A DNA stretch of 64,000 nucleotides from Niveibacterium sp. SC-1 (GCF_038235435.1 NZ_CP151275.1:3782001-3846000), one strand, 5' to 3'. Positions 27,064 through 40,494 are shown, numbered from the stretch's first letter. Translations and numbers: made by a program. Notes: generated from the letters alone by a model not told the origin.

Positions 27064-27099
27064 AGGGCCTTTCACCCGGCAGGGGTGCGAGGCCCTTTT
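27064..27099 (+). terminator. Intrinsic terminator in the htpX leader (riboswitch expression platform)
   Basis: AGGGCCT and CACCC pair with GGGTG and AGGCCCT, followed by TTTTC. It lies between the aptamer and the htpX start, as expected for transcriptional control. Confidence 0.8.
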
Positions 27100-27146
27100 C
27101 GTTTCCGGCCTCCGCTCATGTGCAACCCGACGTGAAAGGAAATCCT

Positions 27147-28025
27147 GTGAAACGCGTACTCCTGCTCGTGGCCACCAATATGGCCATCGTCATCCTGCTC
27201 TCGATCACCGCCCGGGTGCTGGGCATCGATCGCTACTTCTCAGCCCAGGGCGGCGGGCTGAACCTGAGCGCGCTCCTGGTCTTCTGCGCCCTGTTCGGCT
27301 TCGGCGGCGCCTTCATCTCGCTCGCCATCTCGAAGTGGATGGCCAAGTTCTCCACCGGTGCCCAGGTCATCACCCAGCCGCGCAACGCCGCGGAAAGCTG
27401 GCTGCTGCAGACCGTCGAGCGCCAGGCGCGCACAGCCGGGGTGAAGATGCCGGAAGTCGCGATCTACGACTCGCCGGAGATCAACGCTTTCGCCACCGGG
27501 CCCTCGCGCAACAACGCGCTGGTGGCCGTCTCCACCGGGCTGCTCGCCAACATGTCGCGCGAAGAGGCGGAAGCCGTGCTGGCGCACGAAGTCAGCCACG
27601 TCGCCAATGGGGACATGGTCACCCTGACTCTCATCCAGGGCGTGGTGAACACCTTCGTGATGTTCTTCGCCCGCATCGTCGGCAACCTGGTCGACCGCGT
27701 GATCTTCAAGAATGAAGAGGGGCACGGTCCCGCCTTCTTCATCACGACCATCGTCGCGGAGCTGGTGCTCGGCCTCTTCGCCTCGATGATCGTCATGTGG
27801 TTCTCGCGCCAGCGCGAGTTCCGCGCCGACGCGGGCGCAGCCAGGCTGGTCGGCGCGGGTTCGATGATCGCGGCCCTGGAGCGCCTGAGCCTGAACCATG
27901 GCGGCGGCCTGCCGGACGGCGTTAAGGCGCTTGGTATCTCGGGCGGTCCGGCCTTTGCCAAGCTCTTCATGTCGCACCCGCCGCTGGAAGAGCGCATCGC
28001 CGCCCTGCGTACGGCACGCGGCTGA
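27147..28025 (+). CDS. htpX: Membrane-bound zinc protease HtpX
   Basis: A 292-residue M48-family inner-membrane protease that removes damaged membrane proteins. Two N-terminal helices ([18 protein letters not shown] and [18 protein letters not shown]), then the catalytic HEVSH with H147, E148 and H151, and two further helices. The third ligand region is [14 protein letters not shown]. The start is GTG at 27147 (MKRVLLL), matching other HtpX proteins and preceded by GAAAGGA; a GTG 27 bases upstream is less likely. The leader holds a manganese-type riboswitch, suggesting metal-dependent expression. Confidence 0.95.
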   Translation: MKRVLLLVATNMAIVILLSITARVLGIDRYFSAQGGGLNLSALLVFCALFGFGGAFISLAISKWMAKFSTGAQVITQPRNAAESWLLQTVERQARTAGVKMPEVAIYDSPEINAFATGPSRNNALVAVSTGLLANMSREEAEAVLAHEVSHVANGDMVTLTLIQGVVNTFVMFFARIVGNLVDRVIFKNEEGHGPAFFITTIVAELVLGLFASMIVMWFSRQREFRADAGAARLVGAGSMIAALERLSLNHGGGLPDGVKALGISGGPAFAKLFMSHPPLEERIAALRTARG

Positions 28026-28041
28026 GGCCAGGCTCGCCGTC

Positions 28042-28067
28042 CCGGGAAACGTCCTGGCGTTTCCCGG
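28042..28067. terminator. Perfect hairpin between convergent htpX and fadH
   Basis: A 10-bp perfect stem (CCGGGAAACG/CGTTTCCCGG) with a 6-base loop; no T run, so termination is likely but not certain. Confidence 0.5.
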
Positions 28068-28111
28068 CACCCACGCGGGCAAGTGTCGCGAGATGGCGCC
28101 CGGTGGGGCGC

Positions 28112-31708
<3,597 letters not shown>

Positions 31709-31880
31709 GGCCGCGCCGCTGCATCGGCATCGGGGCGGATTCGTTTCGCATTGGGAGACGGCCCCGGCTGCCGCAACGGCAGCACAACATCTCTGGCCCA
31801 TACTGGGCAGGCGGGCGTGTCGCGGCCTTGCCTGAACGATGGGTCCTTCGCACGTCGAAGCTTCGAAGGAGGATGCATCG

Positions 31881-33185
31881 ATGTCCACATCATCTATTGC
31901 GCGCCCGGGCCCAACCGTGGGCCAGCGCTTTGTCAGTCAGCTCACCCGTCGCACCTATGCAATGGTCCTGGCGGGCGGTCGCGGCAGCCGCCTGCATGAA
32001 CTCACCGACTGGCGGGCCAAGCCTGCCGTGCCTTTCGGCGGCAAATTCCGCATCATCGATTTCGCGCTGTCCAATTGCGTGAACTCCGGCATCCGCCGCA
32101 TCGGGGTGGCCACGCAATACAAGGCTCAGAGCCTGATCCGCCATCTGCAACGCGGCTGGAGCTTTCTGGACGGGCGCTTCGACGAATTCATCGACGTCAT
32201 GCCGGCGCAGCAGCAGATCTGCGAATCCAAGTGGTACCAGGGCACGGCCGATGCCGTCTTCCAGAACCTGGATCGCATCCGCCAGGCCGATCCCGACTAC
32301 GTGCTGGTGCTCGCGGGAGACCACATCTACAAGATGGACTACGGTCGCATGCTCGCCGAACACGTGGCGCGCGGCGCAGAGCTTTCCGTCGCGTGCATCG
32401 ACGTGCCGATCGCCGAGGCCAGCGCCTTCGGCGTCATGGCGGTTGATGAGGACGGCCGCGTGCTGGCCTTCCAGGAGAAACCGGCCACCCCTGCGCCGAT
32501 GCCGGGGAGTCCGGATCGCGCGCTGGCAAGCATGGGCGTCTACGTCTTCAATCGTAAGTTCCTCTTCGAACAGCTGGTACTGGACGAAGCAGACCCGAAC
32601 TCCTCGCACGATTTCGGCAAGGACATCATCCCGCGCTGCCTGCGCGAATACCCTGTCTACGCGCATGACTTCGCCACCAGCAGCGTGGGCGAGGACGACA
32701 AGACCCCCTACTGGCGCGACGTAGGCACGATAGACGCATATTGGGAGGCCAACCTTGACCTCACCCACGTGATCCCGGACCTGAACCTCTATGCGGAGGA
32801 ATGGCCCATCTGGACTGCGCAAGAACAGCTCCCGCCCGCGAAATTCGTGTTCGACGACGATGACCGTCGGGGAACGGCGGTAGACTCCTTGGTTGCGGGC
32901 GGCTGCATCATCAGCGGCGCGCACCTGCGCCGTTCCCTGGCTTTCGCGCGGGTGCACATCCACAGCTACTGCGAAGTAGAAGACGCCGTGATCCTGCCCT
33001 CGGTCGAGATCGGTCGTGGCTGCAAGCTGCGCCGTGTCGTGATCGACAAGTACTGCAAGATCCCGCCCAATACCCGGATCGGTTTCGATCCAGAAGAAGA
33101 TAGAAGGCTCTTCCATGTGACCAGCCGCGGCATCACCCTCGTGACGCCGGCCATGCTGGGCCAGGAAGTCCACTTCCTGCGATGA
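31881..33185 (+). CDS. glgC: Glucose-1-phosphate adenylyltransferase, copy 2
   Basis: A 434-residue paralogue of the gene upstream, aligned almost without gaps and about two thirds identical by eye. Identity is highest in the catalytic domain, with long identical runs such as [20 protein letters not shown]. Catalytic elements are intact: [28 protein letters not shown] and [11 protein letters not shown]. The C-terminal beta-helix differs most. The ATG at 31881 has GAAGGAGG at 8 bases. It overlaps glgA by 4 bases (ATGA), so this copy, not the first, is translationally coupled to glycogen synthase. The two copies may form a mixed tetramer (inference). Confidence 0.97.
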   Translation: MSTSSIARPGPTVGQRFVSQLTRRTYAMVLAGGRGSRLHELTDWRAKPAVPFGGKFRIIDFALSNCVNSGIRRIGVATQYKAQSLIRHLQRGWSFLDGRFDEFIDVMPAQQQICESKWYQGTADAVFQNLDRIRQADPDYVLVLAGDHIYKMDYGRMLAEHVARGAELSVACIDVPIAEASAFGVMAVDEDGRVLAFQEKPATPAPMPGSPDRALASMGVYVFNRKFLFEQLVLDEADPNSSHDFGKDIIPRCLREYPVYAHDFATSSVGEDDKTPYWRDVGTIDAYWEANLDLTHVIPDLNLYAEEWPIWTAQEQLPPAKFVFDDDDRRGTAVDSLVAGGCIISGAHLRRSLAFARVHIHSYCEVEDAVILPSVEIGRGCKLRRVVIDKYCKIPPNTRIGFDPEEDRRLFHVTSRGITLVTPAMLGQEVHFLR

Positions 33186-34663
33186 CGCCAAGCACCCACC
33201 CTTCGACTGCCATCCACGTTCTTTTCGTCACTGCCGAAATTGCCCCCTGGGTCAAGACGGGGGGCCTCGGTGATGTCTCCGCCGCCCTGCCACCGGCCCT
33301 CGCCCGCGCGGGTTGCGAGGTGCGGGTACTGGTGCCCGCCTATCCGGCGCTCAAGGCGGCCTTCCCCCAGGCGCAGCCCCTAATCGAAGTGCCGGGACTC
33401 GCGCTGCGCCTGCCGCCCTGCCGCATCCTCGACGCTGGACCGCTGGCCGACGGCGCACGCCTGCTGCTGCTCGACAGCGAAAGCCGATTCGCACGGCCGG
33501 GCAACCCCTACCAGGACCCGCACGGCAATGGCTGGCCCGACAACGGCCTGCGCTTCGGCCTGCTTTCGCGCGTCGCGCACTGGCTCGCCGACAACGGCAA
33601 CCTCGTGGGCTGGCGGACTGATGTCGTGCATTGCAATGACTGGCATGCCGCACTGGTACCGGCCTTCCGGAGCTTCCTGGGCGGCGGGCGACCCTCGATC
33701 GTCACGATCCACAATCTCGCCTTCCAGGGACTCTTCGGCCCCGAGCTGCTGGGCGAACTCGGCCTGCCCGGCCACGCCTTCCGCTACGACGGTGTGGAAT
33801 TCCACGGCAAGCTTTCCTTTCTCAAGGCCGGCCTGCAGCTCGCCGAACGCGTCACGACGGTGAGTCCGAACTACGCCGCCGAGATCCAGACACCGGAGTT
33901 CGGCGCCGGCCTGGATGCCCTGCTGCGGCACCGGGCAGAGGAGCTCTCAGGCATCCTCAACGGGATCGATCTGAACGAGTGGAATCCGGAGCGTGATCCG
34001 CATATCGCAGCCTCCTACGGCCTTGCCACCCTGCCGCGCAAAGCCTTGAACAAGGCCGCCCTGCAGCGCCGGCTCGGCCTCACAGTCGATCCGAGCGTAC
34101 CCCTGATCGGGGTAGTGAGCCGCATGACGCACCAGAAGGGCTCGGATCTGATCATCCAGGCCGCGGAAGACCTGCTGACCTTGGGCTACCAGCTCGCCAT
34201 CCTTGGCGCAGGCGATCACCGCATCGAGAAGGCCTTCTCCGACCTCACGCATCGGCATCCCCATCGGGTCGTCACGCTCATCGGCTACGAGGAAAGCCTT
34301 GCACACCAGATCGAAGCGGGCGCGGACATGTTCCTGATGCCCTCGCTCTTCGAACCCTGTGGTCTGAACCAGATGTATAGCCTGCGCTACGGCACGCCGC
34401 CTATCGTGCGCCGCACCGGCGGGCTTGCCGACACCGTGACCGACACCGTGCCGGACTCGATCGCAGGCCAGCGCGCCACCGGCTTCGTCTTCGACGAGCC
34501 CACGGCGGGCGCCCTCGTAGCGGCCGCTGCGCGCGCACTCGACGCCTGGCGCCAACCAGAACTCTGGCGCAGCCTGCAGGAGCGCGGCATGAGTAAGGAG
34601 TTCGGCTGGAACGACGCCGCTCTGCGCTACATCGAGGTCTATCTCGAAGCGATGCAGGCCTAA
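33182..34663 (+). CDS. glgA: Glycogen synthase (ADP-glucose)
   Basis: A 493-residue GT5 glycosyltransferase that extends alpha-1,4-glucan chains from ADP-glucose. The N-terminal KTGGLGDVSAALPPAL is the ADP-glucose contact. GMPHWY-type substrate residues lie in VHCNDWHAALVPAF, and LVSRMTHQKG-like sequence is GVVSRMTHQKGSDL. The C-terminal donor site is PSLFEPCGLNQMYSLRYG followed by TGGLADTV. It starts at ATG 33182 inside the stop of glgC copy 2. Branching enzyme and debranching genes are not in the window. Confidence 0.97.
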   Translation: MTPSTHPSTAIHVLFVTAEIAPWVKTGGLGDVSAALPPALARAGCEVRVLVPAYPALKAAFPQAQPLIEVPGLALRLPPCRILDAGPLADGARLLLLDSESRFARPGNPYQDPHGNGWPDNGLRFGLLSRVAHWLADNGNLVGWRTDVVHCNDWHAALVPAFRSFLGGGRPSIVTIHNLAFQGLFGPELLGELGLPGHAFRYDGVEFHGKLSFLKAGLQLAERVTTVSPNYAAEIQTPEFGAGLDALLRHRAEELSGILNGIDLNEWNPERDPHIAASYGLATLPRKALNKAALQRRLGLTVDPSVPLIGVVSRMTHQKGSDLIIQAAEDLLTLGYQLAILGAGDHRIEKAFSDLTHRHPHRVVTLIGYEESLAHQIEAGADMFLMPSLFEPCGLNQMYSLRYGTPPIVRRTGGLADTVTDTVPDSIAGQRATGFVFDEPTAGALVAAAARALDAWRQPELWRSLQERGMSKEFGWNDAALRYIEVYLEAMQA

Positions 34664-34835
34664 GGTCCATCGCCCGCGCAAGCGCACGAATCAGTTGCAG
34701 CGTGGGCGCCACGGCGCCTCACCGGCCCACACCTCTCGCGTGGCATCGGAGCTCATGCCGCACGGCTTCGCCTATGCTTTAAGTAGCGCGCGAATCGCCG
34801 CGACCGCGCCTCGGGTACTGGGGTAGGAGATCGAC

Positions 34836-35066
34836 ATGGGCACCGTGCATCTTTCATGTTCGACGACCACGCGACCGGAAACCGGCCATTCCCACTACTA
34901 CCTCGCCAGCGGCGAGCCTTTCGACGCAGAGGGCTACGCCAGGATCCAGCACATCGACGCATCCCGGATCGACCGCCTGGACGTGCTCTCGGTTCTCGGC
35001 GCGGCAAATGGGCTCAGGGACGGGGAATGGCTCCGCGTTGAGCACTACGAGGCGATGGACGACTGA
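34836..35066 (+). CDS. Small hypothetical protein
   Basis: A 76-residue frame starting MGTVHLSCSTTTRPETGHSH, with no signal peptide or membrane helix. It is acidic at the end (YEAMDD) and has a helical-looking middle (YARIQHIDASRIDRLDVLSVLGAANGL would be one amphipathic stretch). A good ribosome site TAGGAGA lies 7 bases before the ATG. I recognise no family. It sits alone between glgA and the tRNA operon. Confidence 0.5.
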   Translation: MGTVHLSCSTTTRPETGHSHYYLASGEPFDAEGYARIQHIDASRIDRLDVLSVLGAANGLRDGEWLRVEHYEAMDD

Positions 35067-35231
35067 TCGTCGTCGTGGCGCCTGGCAGGAGGCAGCACTA
35101 AAGCCGAACGCGTGCGGACTAACCGCGGAAGGTCCGGCAAGCGATGCCAGCACAGAGGCGAAGGGCTCCTTGCGCGCTCGCGTACTACATGCCGCGGAAC
35201 CGCGGCATCCGAGCAGGCCGGAGCCCACAAA

Positions 35232-35283
35232 TGAAAACGGGTTTGCGAACTGCCCGGCTACTGCCGAACACCTCGCAAACCCG
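35232..35283 (-). terminator. Terminator of the tRNA operon
   Basis: On the minus strand an 11-bp perfect stem (CGGGTTTGCGA/TCGCAAACCCG) with a 24-base loop is followed by TTTTCATTT. It lies 10 bases after tRNA-His. Confidence 0.75.
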
Positions 35284-35292
35284 CATCAATAT

Positions 35293-35369
35293 TGGGGCGA
35301 CATACCGGGATCGAACCGGTGACACCTGGAATCACAATCCAGTGCTCTACCGACTGAGCTAATGCCGCC
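35293..35369 (-). tRNA. tRNA-His (GTG)
   Basis: Anticodon loop TTGTGAT between CTGGA and TCCAG stems gives GTG. An encoded G-1 pairs with C73 as needed for histidine identity, and CCA is encoded. TTCGATC is the T loop. Third tRNA of the operon. Confidence 0.95.
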
Positions 35370-35411
35370 ACTGAAATCGGTCGTACTACATTCGGGCTGA
35401 ATCACTTCAGC

Positions 35412-35488
35412 TGGTCCGCCCGACAGGACTCGAACCTGTAACCTACGGCTTAGAAGGCCGTTGCTCTATCCAGTTGAGCTACGGGCAG
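35412..35488 (-). tRNA. tRNA-Arg (TCT)
   Basis: Anticodon loop CTTCTAA between ACGGC and GCCGT gives TCT. Acceptor stem CTGCCCG/CGGGCGG with discriminator A and encoded CCA. Second tRNA of the operon. Confidence 0.95.
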
Positions 35489-35520
35489 CCTGTCTAGTGG
35501 CTCTCGGTCAGAGGGCGCTT

Positions 35521-35597
35521 TGGTCGGGGTGGAGGGATTCGAACCCCCGACATCTTGCTCCCAAAGCAAGCGCGCTACCGGGCTGCGCTACACCCCG
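35521..35597 (-). tRNA. tRNA-Pro (TGG)
   Basis: Anticodon loop TTTGGGA between CTTGC and GCAAG gives TGG. Acceptor stem CGGGGTG/CACCCCG with A73 and encoded CCA. First tRNA of the operon, right after its promoter. Confidence 0.95.
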
Positions 35598-35925
35598 AGA
35601 ACCCAAGATTCTACACACCCCCGGAAGCCCGGTCAATTCTCGAGCGCATTTTTGACGTGCGCGCTGTCGAACTGCCCGATCCTCGAGAGCACGCTCGGGC
35701 GCCAACCCGCTGCCCGGGGCCGCTCACCAAGCGGCCGCGCTCGCCGGAGCTCCGAATCAAATCGCCTGGCATAACCGACTCATCGAGGCGAAACCCCGAA
35801 GAAGAGCACGGGCCTTCAGTCTTCTAGGCGGAGTGAAACCACCCGCTAGGATCGCTCACGTAACCCCCGCTGCCGACCACAACCGGGGCGAGGACCACGG
35901 CGCAGGACACCTCTCGACGACAGAC
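35598..35925. other. Gene-free stretch between the tRNA operon and the porin terminator
   Basis: About 330 bases. Only the tRNA promoter at 35608-35636 is recognisable; nothing else is seen in 35637-35925. Confidence 0.6.
35608..35636 (-). promoter_or_regulatory. Promoter of the tRNA Pro-Arg-His operon
   Basis: On the minus strand TTGACC and TAGAAT are separated by exactly 17 bases. The -10 ends 11 bases before the tRNA-Pro 5' end, so the primary transcript has almost no leader. Confidence 0.85.
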
Positions 35926-35953
35926 GAAAAAAGAGGGCACCGAAGTGCCCTCT
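35926..35953 (-). terminator. Intrinsic terminator of the porin gene
   Basis: AGAGGGCAC/GTGCCCTCT with a TTCG loop on the minus strand, followed by six T residues, lies 39 bases after the porin stop. Confidence 0.92.
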
Positions 35954-35991
35954 GAATCACACGGAACGCCGGACGGACCGGCGGTCCAAGA

Positions 35992-37077
35992 TCAGAACAC
36001 GTGACGAACGCCCAAGTCGAAGGCGCGGCGATAGCCGAGACCACCGTTGCTGCCATCGCCCACGGTGTAGTAGGCGGCTGCGTCAGCGGCGTCGTTCGTG
36101 ATGATCTGCGAGTAGGTCGTGTAGAAGTCGGTGCGCTTCGAGATGGCGTAGCGGGCGCCGATGGCGACCTGCTGGGCCTTGGCTTCCGGCGTACCGTCGT
36201 CGGTGCGAGCCTTGGACACGTTGTACGAACCACGCAGGGTGAAGTTGCCCAGCGGCACGTTCACACCCAGCAGGACGCGGTCGTGCTTCGCAGCACCGGC
36301 TTGCTTGTTCGCTTCGTAGTTCAGGCGCGAGTAGCCGCCATCAACCGTCAGCGCGGAGAAATTGAGCACCAGGCCAGCGTCGAAGGACTTGTTCTTCAGG
36401 TCCTGATCGCGCTTCTTCTGTTCCTGGTAGCCGAACGTGAAGGTGGCGAGGCCGAATTTCACGCGCGGGTAGAGCTGCCAAGCGCGAACGTCGGTTTGGG
36501 GAGTGCCGTCAGCCGTGGTGACTTCACTGCCGTCGATGTTGGTCGACACGAGGGCATCGACGCCGAACACACCACCCCACCACGCGGACTTGAACTTCAG
36601 CGCATTGTCATAACGCGAGGTCACGTGGGTGAAGATGTTGTTCTGCTCACCGACGTTGCCCAGGCCGAACGGGTCAACCGAGGCGTACATGTCATAGAGG
36701 TTGGTGAACTGGCGGCCGAGCGTCACCGTACCAACGTTCGGGAACTCCAGGCCAACGTAGGTCTGACGGCCCCAGGTACGGTTCGACACAGCGGTCGAAC
36801 CTTGGCGGCTGGCGCCAGTGTCGCTGGCGATGCCGGCTTCCAGGACGAAGAGGCCCTTGATGTCGCCGATCTGTTCGGAACCACGCACACCCAGACGCGT
36901 GCCGTTGCCGATACCGTCGTCGAAACCGGTACGCGAGCCGATCGCGTTGTTGTAGTTGTCCGTACGGGAGGTCACGCCACCGTCGATCAGGCCGTAGATC
37001 GTGACGCTGGAATCAGCGGCGAACGCCGGCGCGGCAGAGATTGCAGCCACGGCCAGAGCGATCAGTTTCTTCTGCAT
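35992..37077 (-). CDS. Gram-negative trimeric porin
   Basis: A 361-residue outer-membrane general porin. The signal peptide MQKKLIALAVAAISAAPAFA is followed by SSVTIYGLIDGG, the hallmark first strand of betaproteobacterial (Neisseria/Bordetella type) porins, then TRLGVRGSEQIGDIKGLFVLE and GRQTYVGLEFPNVGTVTLGRQF. The C-terminus ends LGVRHVF with the terminal aromatic residue needed for BAM insertion. The ATG at 37077 follows AGAGGAG. It is monocistronic with its own terminator. Solute preference cannot be told. Confidence 0.95.
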   Translation of the reverse strand: MQKKLIALAVAAISAAPAFAADSSVTIYGLIDGGVTSRTDNYNNAIGSRTGFDDGIGNGTRLGVRGSEQIGDIKGLFVLEAGIASDTGASRQGSTAVSNRTWGRQTYVGLEFPNVGTVTLGRQFTNLYDMYASVDPFGLGNVGEQNNIFTHVTSRYDNALKFKSAWWGGVFGVDALVSTNIDGSEVTTADGTPQTDVRAWQLYPRVKFGLATFTFGYQEQKKRDQDLKNKSFDAGLVLNFSALTVDGGYSRLNYEANKQAGAAKHDRVLLGVNVPLGNFTLRGSYNVSKARTDDGTPEAKAQQVAIGARYAISKRTDFYTTYSQIITNDAADAAAYYTVGDGSNGGLGYRRAFDLGVRHVF

Positions 37078-37297
37078 TGAAATTCTCCTCTTAGTCTGAA
37101 GATGCGACGCGGCGGGAAGCCCCGAAAACCGTCGTCCTTCCTGCCTCTCGATGAGAGATGCGGCATTGTGGCAGCGATTGAGCGCCCTCGCGACACAACC
37201 GTTGCCTTTTCGCCACACCGCGCCAGCGATCGGTCAGCGGGCGATTGTGCCTATCGAATGTTGCAATTTGGCAACAGCGGCAAAGATGGCAGATCGA

Positions 37298-39199
37298 TCA
37301 GAGCGCGAGGGAGATCGTGAAGTGCAGGCGGACCTTGTGGTCCTCCTGCCCATAGGCGACATCGAGCCCGATGGGTCCCGCCGGGCTGCGCCAACGGCCG
37401 CCCACGCCGTAGCCCGTGTGCAGTCGCATGGCATTCCACTCGTCTGCCGCATCGCCGGTGTCGACGAAGACCGCGGCCCCCCAGGGCGATTTGAACCAGT
37501 AGATGTATTCGACGCTAGCGTCGAAGAGCGTGCGGCCGCCGACCGTGGCCTGTCCGTCCTGCACGCCGAGGCTCTGGTAGTCGTAGCCGCGGACCGATTG
37601 CGATCCGCCGGTACGGAACAAGAAGTCCTGCGGAATGTTGTCGCGCGAGGGAGCGATCGTGTAGCCGGTTTCGCCACGCAGCAGCAGGGTGCCCTTCTCT
37701 CCCAGCGGCCGGTAGTAGTTGGCGTGGCCGTACAGGCGCAGGAAGTTCTGGTCCGAAAGCAGGGCTTTGGCGCCGCCCCCGATCTGGAACCCGAACATCA
37801 TGCCGCGGCGCGGATCGGAGGGATTGTCCACGCTGCGCCAGTCGGCGCCGTAGTTCAGCGTCAGCGCGGTACTCGTGGTTTCCTCGGCGCCCTCGGGCTG
37901 GGTGATTTCGCGCTGGTAGTTGAGGTTGAAACGGACTTCGGTCTGGCGCAGCGTCCGCGTCCGCGTCCCGCCGATCGAGTAACGCTGCGTCTGCAGGTTG
38001 GAGATGTCCTCGGAAAGGAAGGACACACCCACCGCGTCGCGGAACTGGCTTTCCGTCTGGGGGAAGAAGACGTCCGCAAAGGCACTCTGGCGCTTCTCCT
38101 CCAGTCTCAGGGTGCTATTGAGCTCCCAAGCCTGGCCGAAGAGATTGGCGTGGCGGTAATTCACCTCTGAGCGCGCACCGGTGTTGGTGCTGTAGCCGAC
38201 GCCAGCGCCGAAGCGTTGTGGGGCCGCCTCGGCAAGACGGATCGAGACGGGTGCGGCATCCGCATGCTCGGGATCGCGATCGACCTCGATGATCGCGCTA
38301 CCGAAATAAGGCGTGCCCTGGACTGCGTTCTGGGCAGCGACCAGTCGATCGTAGTCATAGGGCTCGCCAGGATTGAGCCTTACATAACGTTCGGCGAGTT
38401 CCTGGTCGTAGAGGTCGAGCCCGGAATAGGTGATCGGTCCCAGCCGGAAAGGCGGACCGGAATCCACCGTGACTTTCAGGCGCGCCACCGAGCGGATCGG
38501 ATCAACATCCACGCCGGTCTCCGCGAGGCGGGCGGCGGCGAAGTCGCGATTGCTCACCTCGTTCAGGAGGTGATCCTTGGCGGAGGCCCAGTCCGCCTGC
38601 CGGAACGGATGTCCGGCGGGCAGCGACCAGGCCTTGAGCAGCGCGTCCCGGCGCTCGGCGTAGTCGGGCTTGTCCTCCGACAAGGCGCCGCGGAACTCGA
38701 TCTTGACGTCGTTGACCTTGGTCCGCGGCCCCGGAACGACGTTGAGCGTCACGCTTCCGTCCGGCGCGGTCACGGACTCGACGCGTGGCGAGAAATAGCC
38801 CTCGGTCTCGAGCAGGAGCGGGATCTCGCGGCGTGCCCGCCTGACCCGCGCCAGGGTCTCGGTCGCGTCAACGGCGGCCGCGTCCGCAGCCTTGGCCTCC
38901 GCCGTCTCCGGCGGCGCGCCCGCGCCCGCCGCATTTCCGCCGGCGTGGGCAGCATCGCCCTCAGGCTCTGACGGAACGCTCGGCGATGCCTCCTCGGTCG
39001 CCGCAGGCTCCTCGTCTTCGCCGGGCTGGGCGCGTGGCGAGTTCAGGTCGACGTGCTGCAGGATCAAGGCTTTGAGCGGGTCCGGCGCCTCTATCGTGAT
39101 GGGCGCCGAAACCGCATGGAGCGGCAATCCGGACAAGACGGCCGCGGCGACGACATGCCATACGGCGCGGCGGGAAGGAGGACGGCTCTGGAGGCGCAC
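37298..39199 (-). CDS. tamA: TamA-like Omp85 outer-membrane assembly protein
   Basis: A 633-residue Omp85-family protein: signal peptide (WHVVAAAVLSGLPLHAVSA), then POTRA domains, then a 16-strand barrel. POTRA-like segments are LETEGYFSPRVE, FRLGPITYSGLDLYDQELAERYV and NAVQGTPYFGSAIIEVD. The barrel holds GAGVGYSTNTGARSEVNYRH, the lid-lock motif FRTGGSQSVRGYDYQSLG (VRGY/F) and a C-terminal strand VRLHFTISLAL. An Ala/Glu/Pro-rich insert of about 75 residues sits inside POTRA1. No tamB follows; the porin does. The start is GTG 39199, 28 bases after the fbp stop, with a weak ribosome site. Confidence 0.88.
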   Translation of the reverse strand: MRLQSRPPSRRAVWHVVAAAVLSGLPLHAVSAPITIEAPDPLKALILQHVDLNSPRAQPGEDEEPAATEEASPSVPSEPEGDAAHAGGNAAGAGAPPETAEAKAADAAAVDATETLARVRRARREIPLLLETEGYFSPRVESVTAPDGSVTLNVVPGPRTKVNDVKIEFRGALSEDKPDYAERRDALLKAWSLPAGHPFRQADWASAKDHLLNEVSNRDFAAARLAETGVDVDPIRSVARLKVTVDSGPPFRLGPITYSGLDLYDQELAERYVRLNPGEPYDYDRLVAAQNAVQGTPYFGSAIIEVDRDPEHADAAPVSIRLAEAAPQRFGAGVGYSTNTGARSEVNYRHANLFGQAWELNSTLRLEEKRQSAFADVFFPQTESQFRDAVGVSFLSEDISNLQTQRYSIGGTRTRTLRQTEVRFNLNYQREITQPEGAEETTSTALTLNYGADWRSVDNPSDPRRGMMFGFQIGGGAKALLSDQNFLRLYGHANYYRPLGEKGTLLLRGETGYTIAPSRDNIPQDFLFRTGGSQSVRGYDYQSLGVQDGQATVGGRTLFDASVEYIYWFKSPWGAAVFVDTGDAADEWNAMRLHTGYGVGGRWRSPAGPIGLDVAYGQEDHKVRLHFTISLAL

Positions 39200-39227
39200 G
39201 CGGCCGATTCTAGCCGCGGGCGCTGGC

Positions 39228-40229
39228 TCAGCACATTTCCCTGTAATAGTCCCCGATACGCGAGACCTCTTCCGGCGAGCCCAGCACGACCGGCACACGC
39301 TGATGCAGGGCCTCCGGCACCAGTTCCAGCAGGCGCCCCGCGCCGGTTGTCGCCATGCCACCTGCCTGCTCGACGATGAAGCCCATCGGGTTCGCTTCGT
39401 AGAGCAGGCGCAGCCGTCCCGGCTTCGAGGGATCGCGCTTGTCGCGCGGGTACATGAAGATGCCGCCGCGTGTCAGCAGTCGATGCACATCCGCCACCAT
39501 GGAGCCGACCCAGCGCATGTTGAAGTCCCGCCCACGCGGCCCTTCGCGGCCGGCGATCAGCTCGTCGATGTAGCGCTTGATGGCGGGATCCCAGAAACGC
39601 GCATTGGAGGCGTTGATCGCGTATTCCTGCGTGTGGCCGGGAATGCGCATGTTGGGTTCGGTCAGGATCCAGGTACCGAACTCGCGGTCCAGCGTGAAAG
39701 CGGCCACGCCATTGCCTACGGTCAGAACCAGCAGCGTCTGCGGCCCGTACAGTGCGTAGCCGGCGGCAAGTTGTTGTGTACCCGGCTGCAGGAAGGCCGA
39801 TTCGTCGGTGGCGCCGTCGGGCGAACGCAGCACGGAGAAGATCGTGCCGACCGAGATATTCACGTCGATGTTGGAGGAACCATCGAGCGGATCGAAGAGC
39901 AGCAGATAGCCGCCACGCGGATAGCGATTGGGAATCGGATAGGGGTCAGGCAGTTCTTCCGAGGCCATCCCCGCCAGGTGCCCACCCCATTCGTTGGACA
40001 GCAGCAGGATCTCGTTGGCCACCACATCCAGGCGCTTCTGCGCCTCGCCCTGAACATTGTCGCTACCCGCCTCGCCCAGCACGCCGGCAATCGCGCCCTT
40101 GCCCACGTTGACGCTGATCGCCTTGACGGCGCGCGCCACCACTTCGATGAGCAGGCGCAGATCAGCCGGAATCCGCTCGAACTCTCGCTGCTGCTCTACC
40201 AAGTACTGCGTGAGTGTGATGCGCTGCAT
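39228..40229 (-). CDS. fbp: Fructose-1,6-bisphosphatase class I
   Basis: A 333-residue gluconeogenic enzyme. The active-site block is [21 protein letters not shown] with the metal-binding Asp residues, and later [35 protein letters not shown] carries the substrate-binding region in two conserved parts (RYIDELIAG and [15 protein letters not shown]). [21 protein letters not shown] is typical. The start [14 protein letters not shown] is at 40229; the open frame extends further without homology. It is followed by tamA on the same strand after 28 bases. Confidence 0.97.
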   Translation of the reverse strand: MQRITLTQYLVEQQREFERIPADLRLLIEVVARAVKAISVNVGKGAIAGVLGEAGSDNVQGEAQKRLDVVANEILLLSNEWGGHLAGMASEELPDPYPIPNRYPRGGYLLLFDPLDGSSNIDVNISVGTIFSVLRSPDGATDESAFLQPGTQQLAAGYALYGPQTLLVLTVGNGVAAFTLDREFGTWILTEPNMRIPGHTQEYAINASNARFWDPAIKRYIDELIAGREGPRGRDFNMRWVGSMVADVHRLLTRGGIFMYPRDKRDPSKPGRLRLLYEANPMGFIVEQAGGMATTGAGRLLELVPEALHQRVPVVLGSPEEVSRIGDYYREMC

Positions 40230-40494
40230 GATTTTCCCCCTTGTAGAACGCACCGGGGACATCCCTTCCCCGTCCGGATCCGGCCCCCCGGCCGGCATCA
40301 GGAGCGGCCCGCCTCACACGCTGACGTGACGCGATCGAGCTTTTGTGCACTGCACATTATGGCGCGCCCGGAACTTCACCACAGGCTCACCGTTCAAGCC
40401 TTAGGCGCCTTGTTGCACAGCCGCGACGATGGCGAAGCAGATAGAATCGAAACTACAGAGCAGACAGGTCCGAACCTGTAATACGAAGCAGAAA

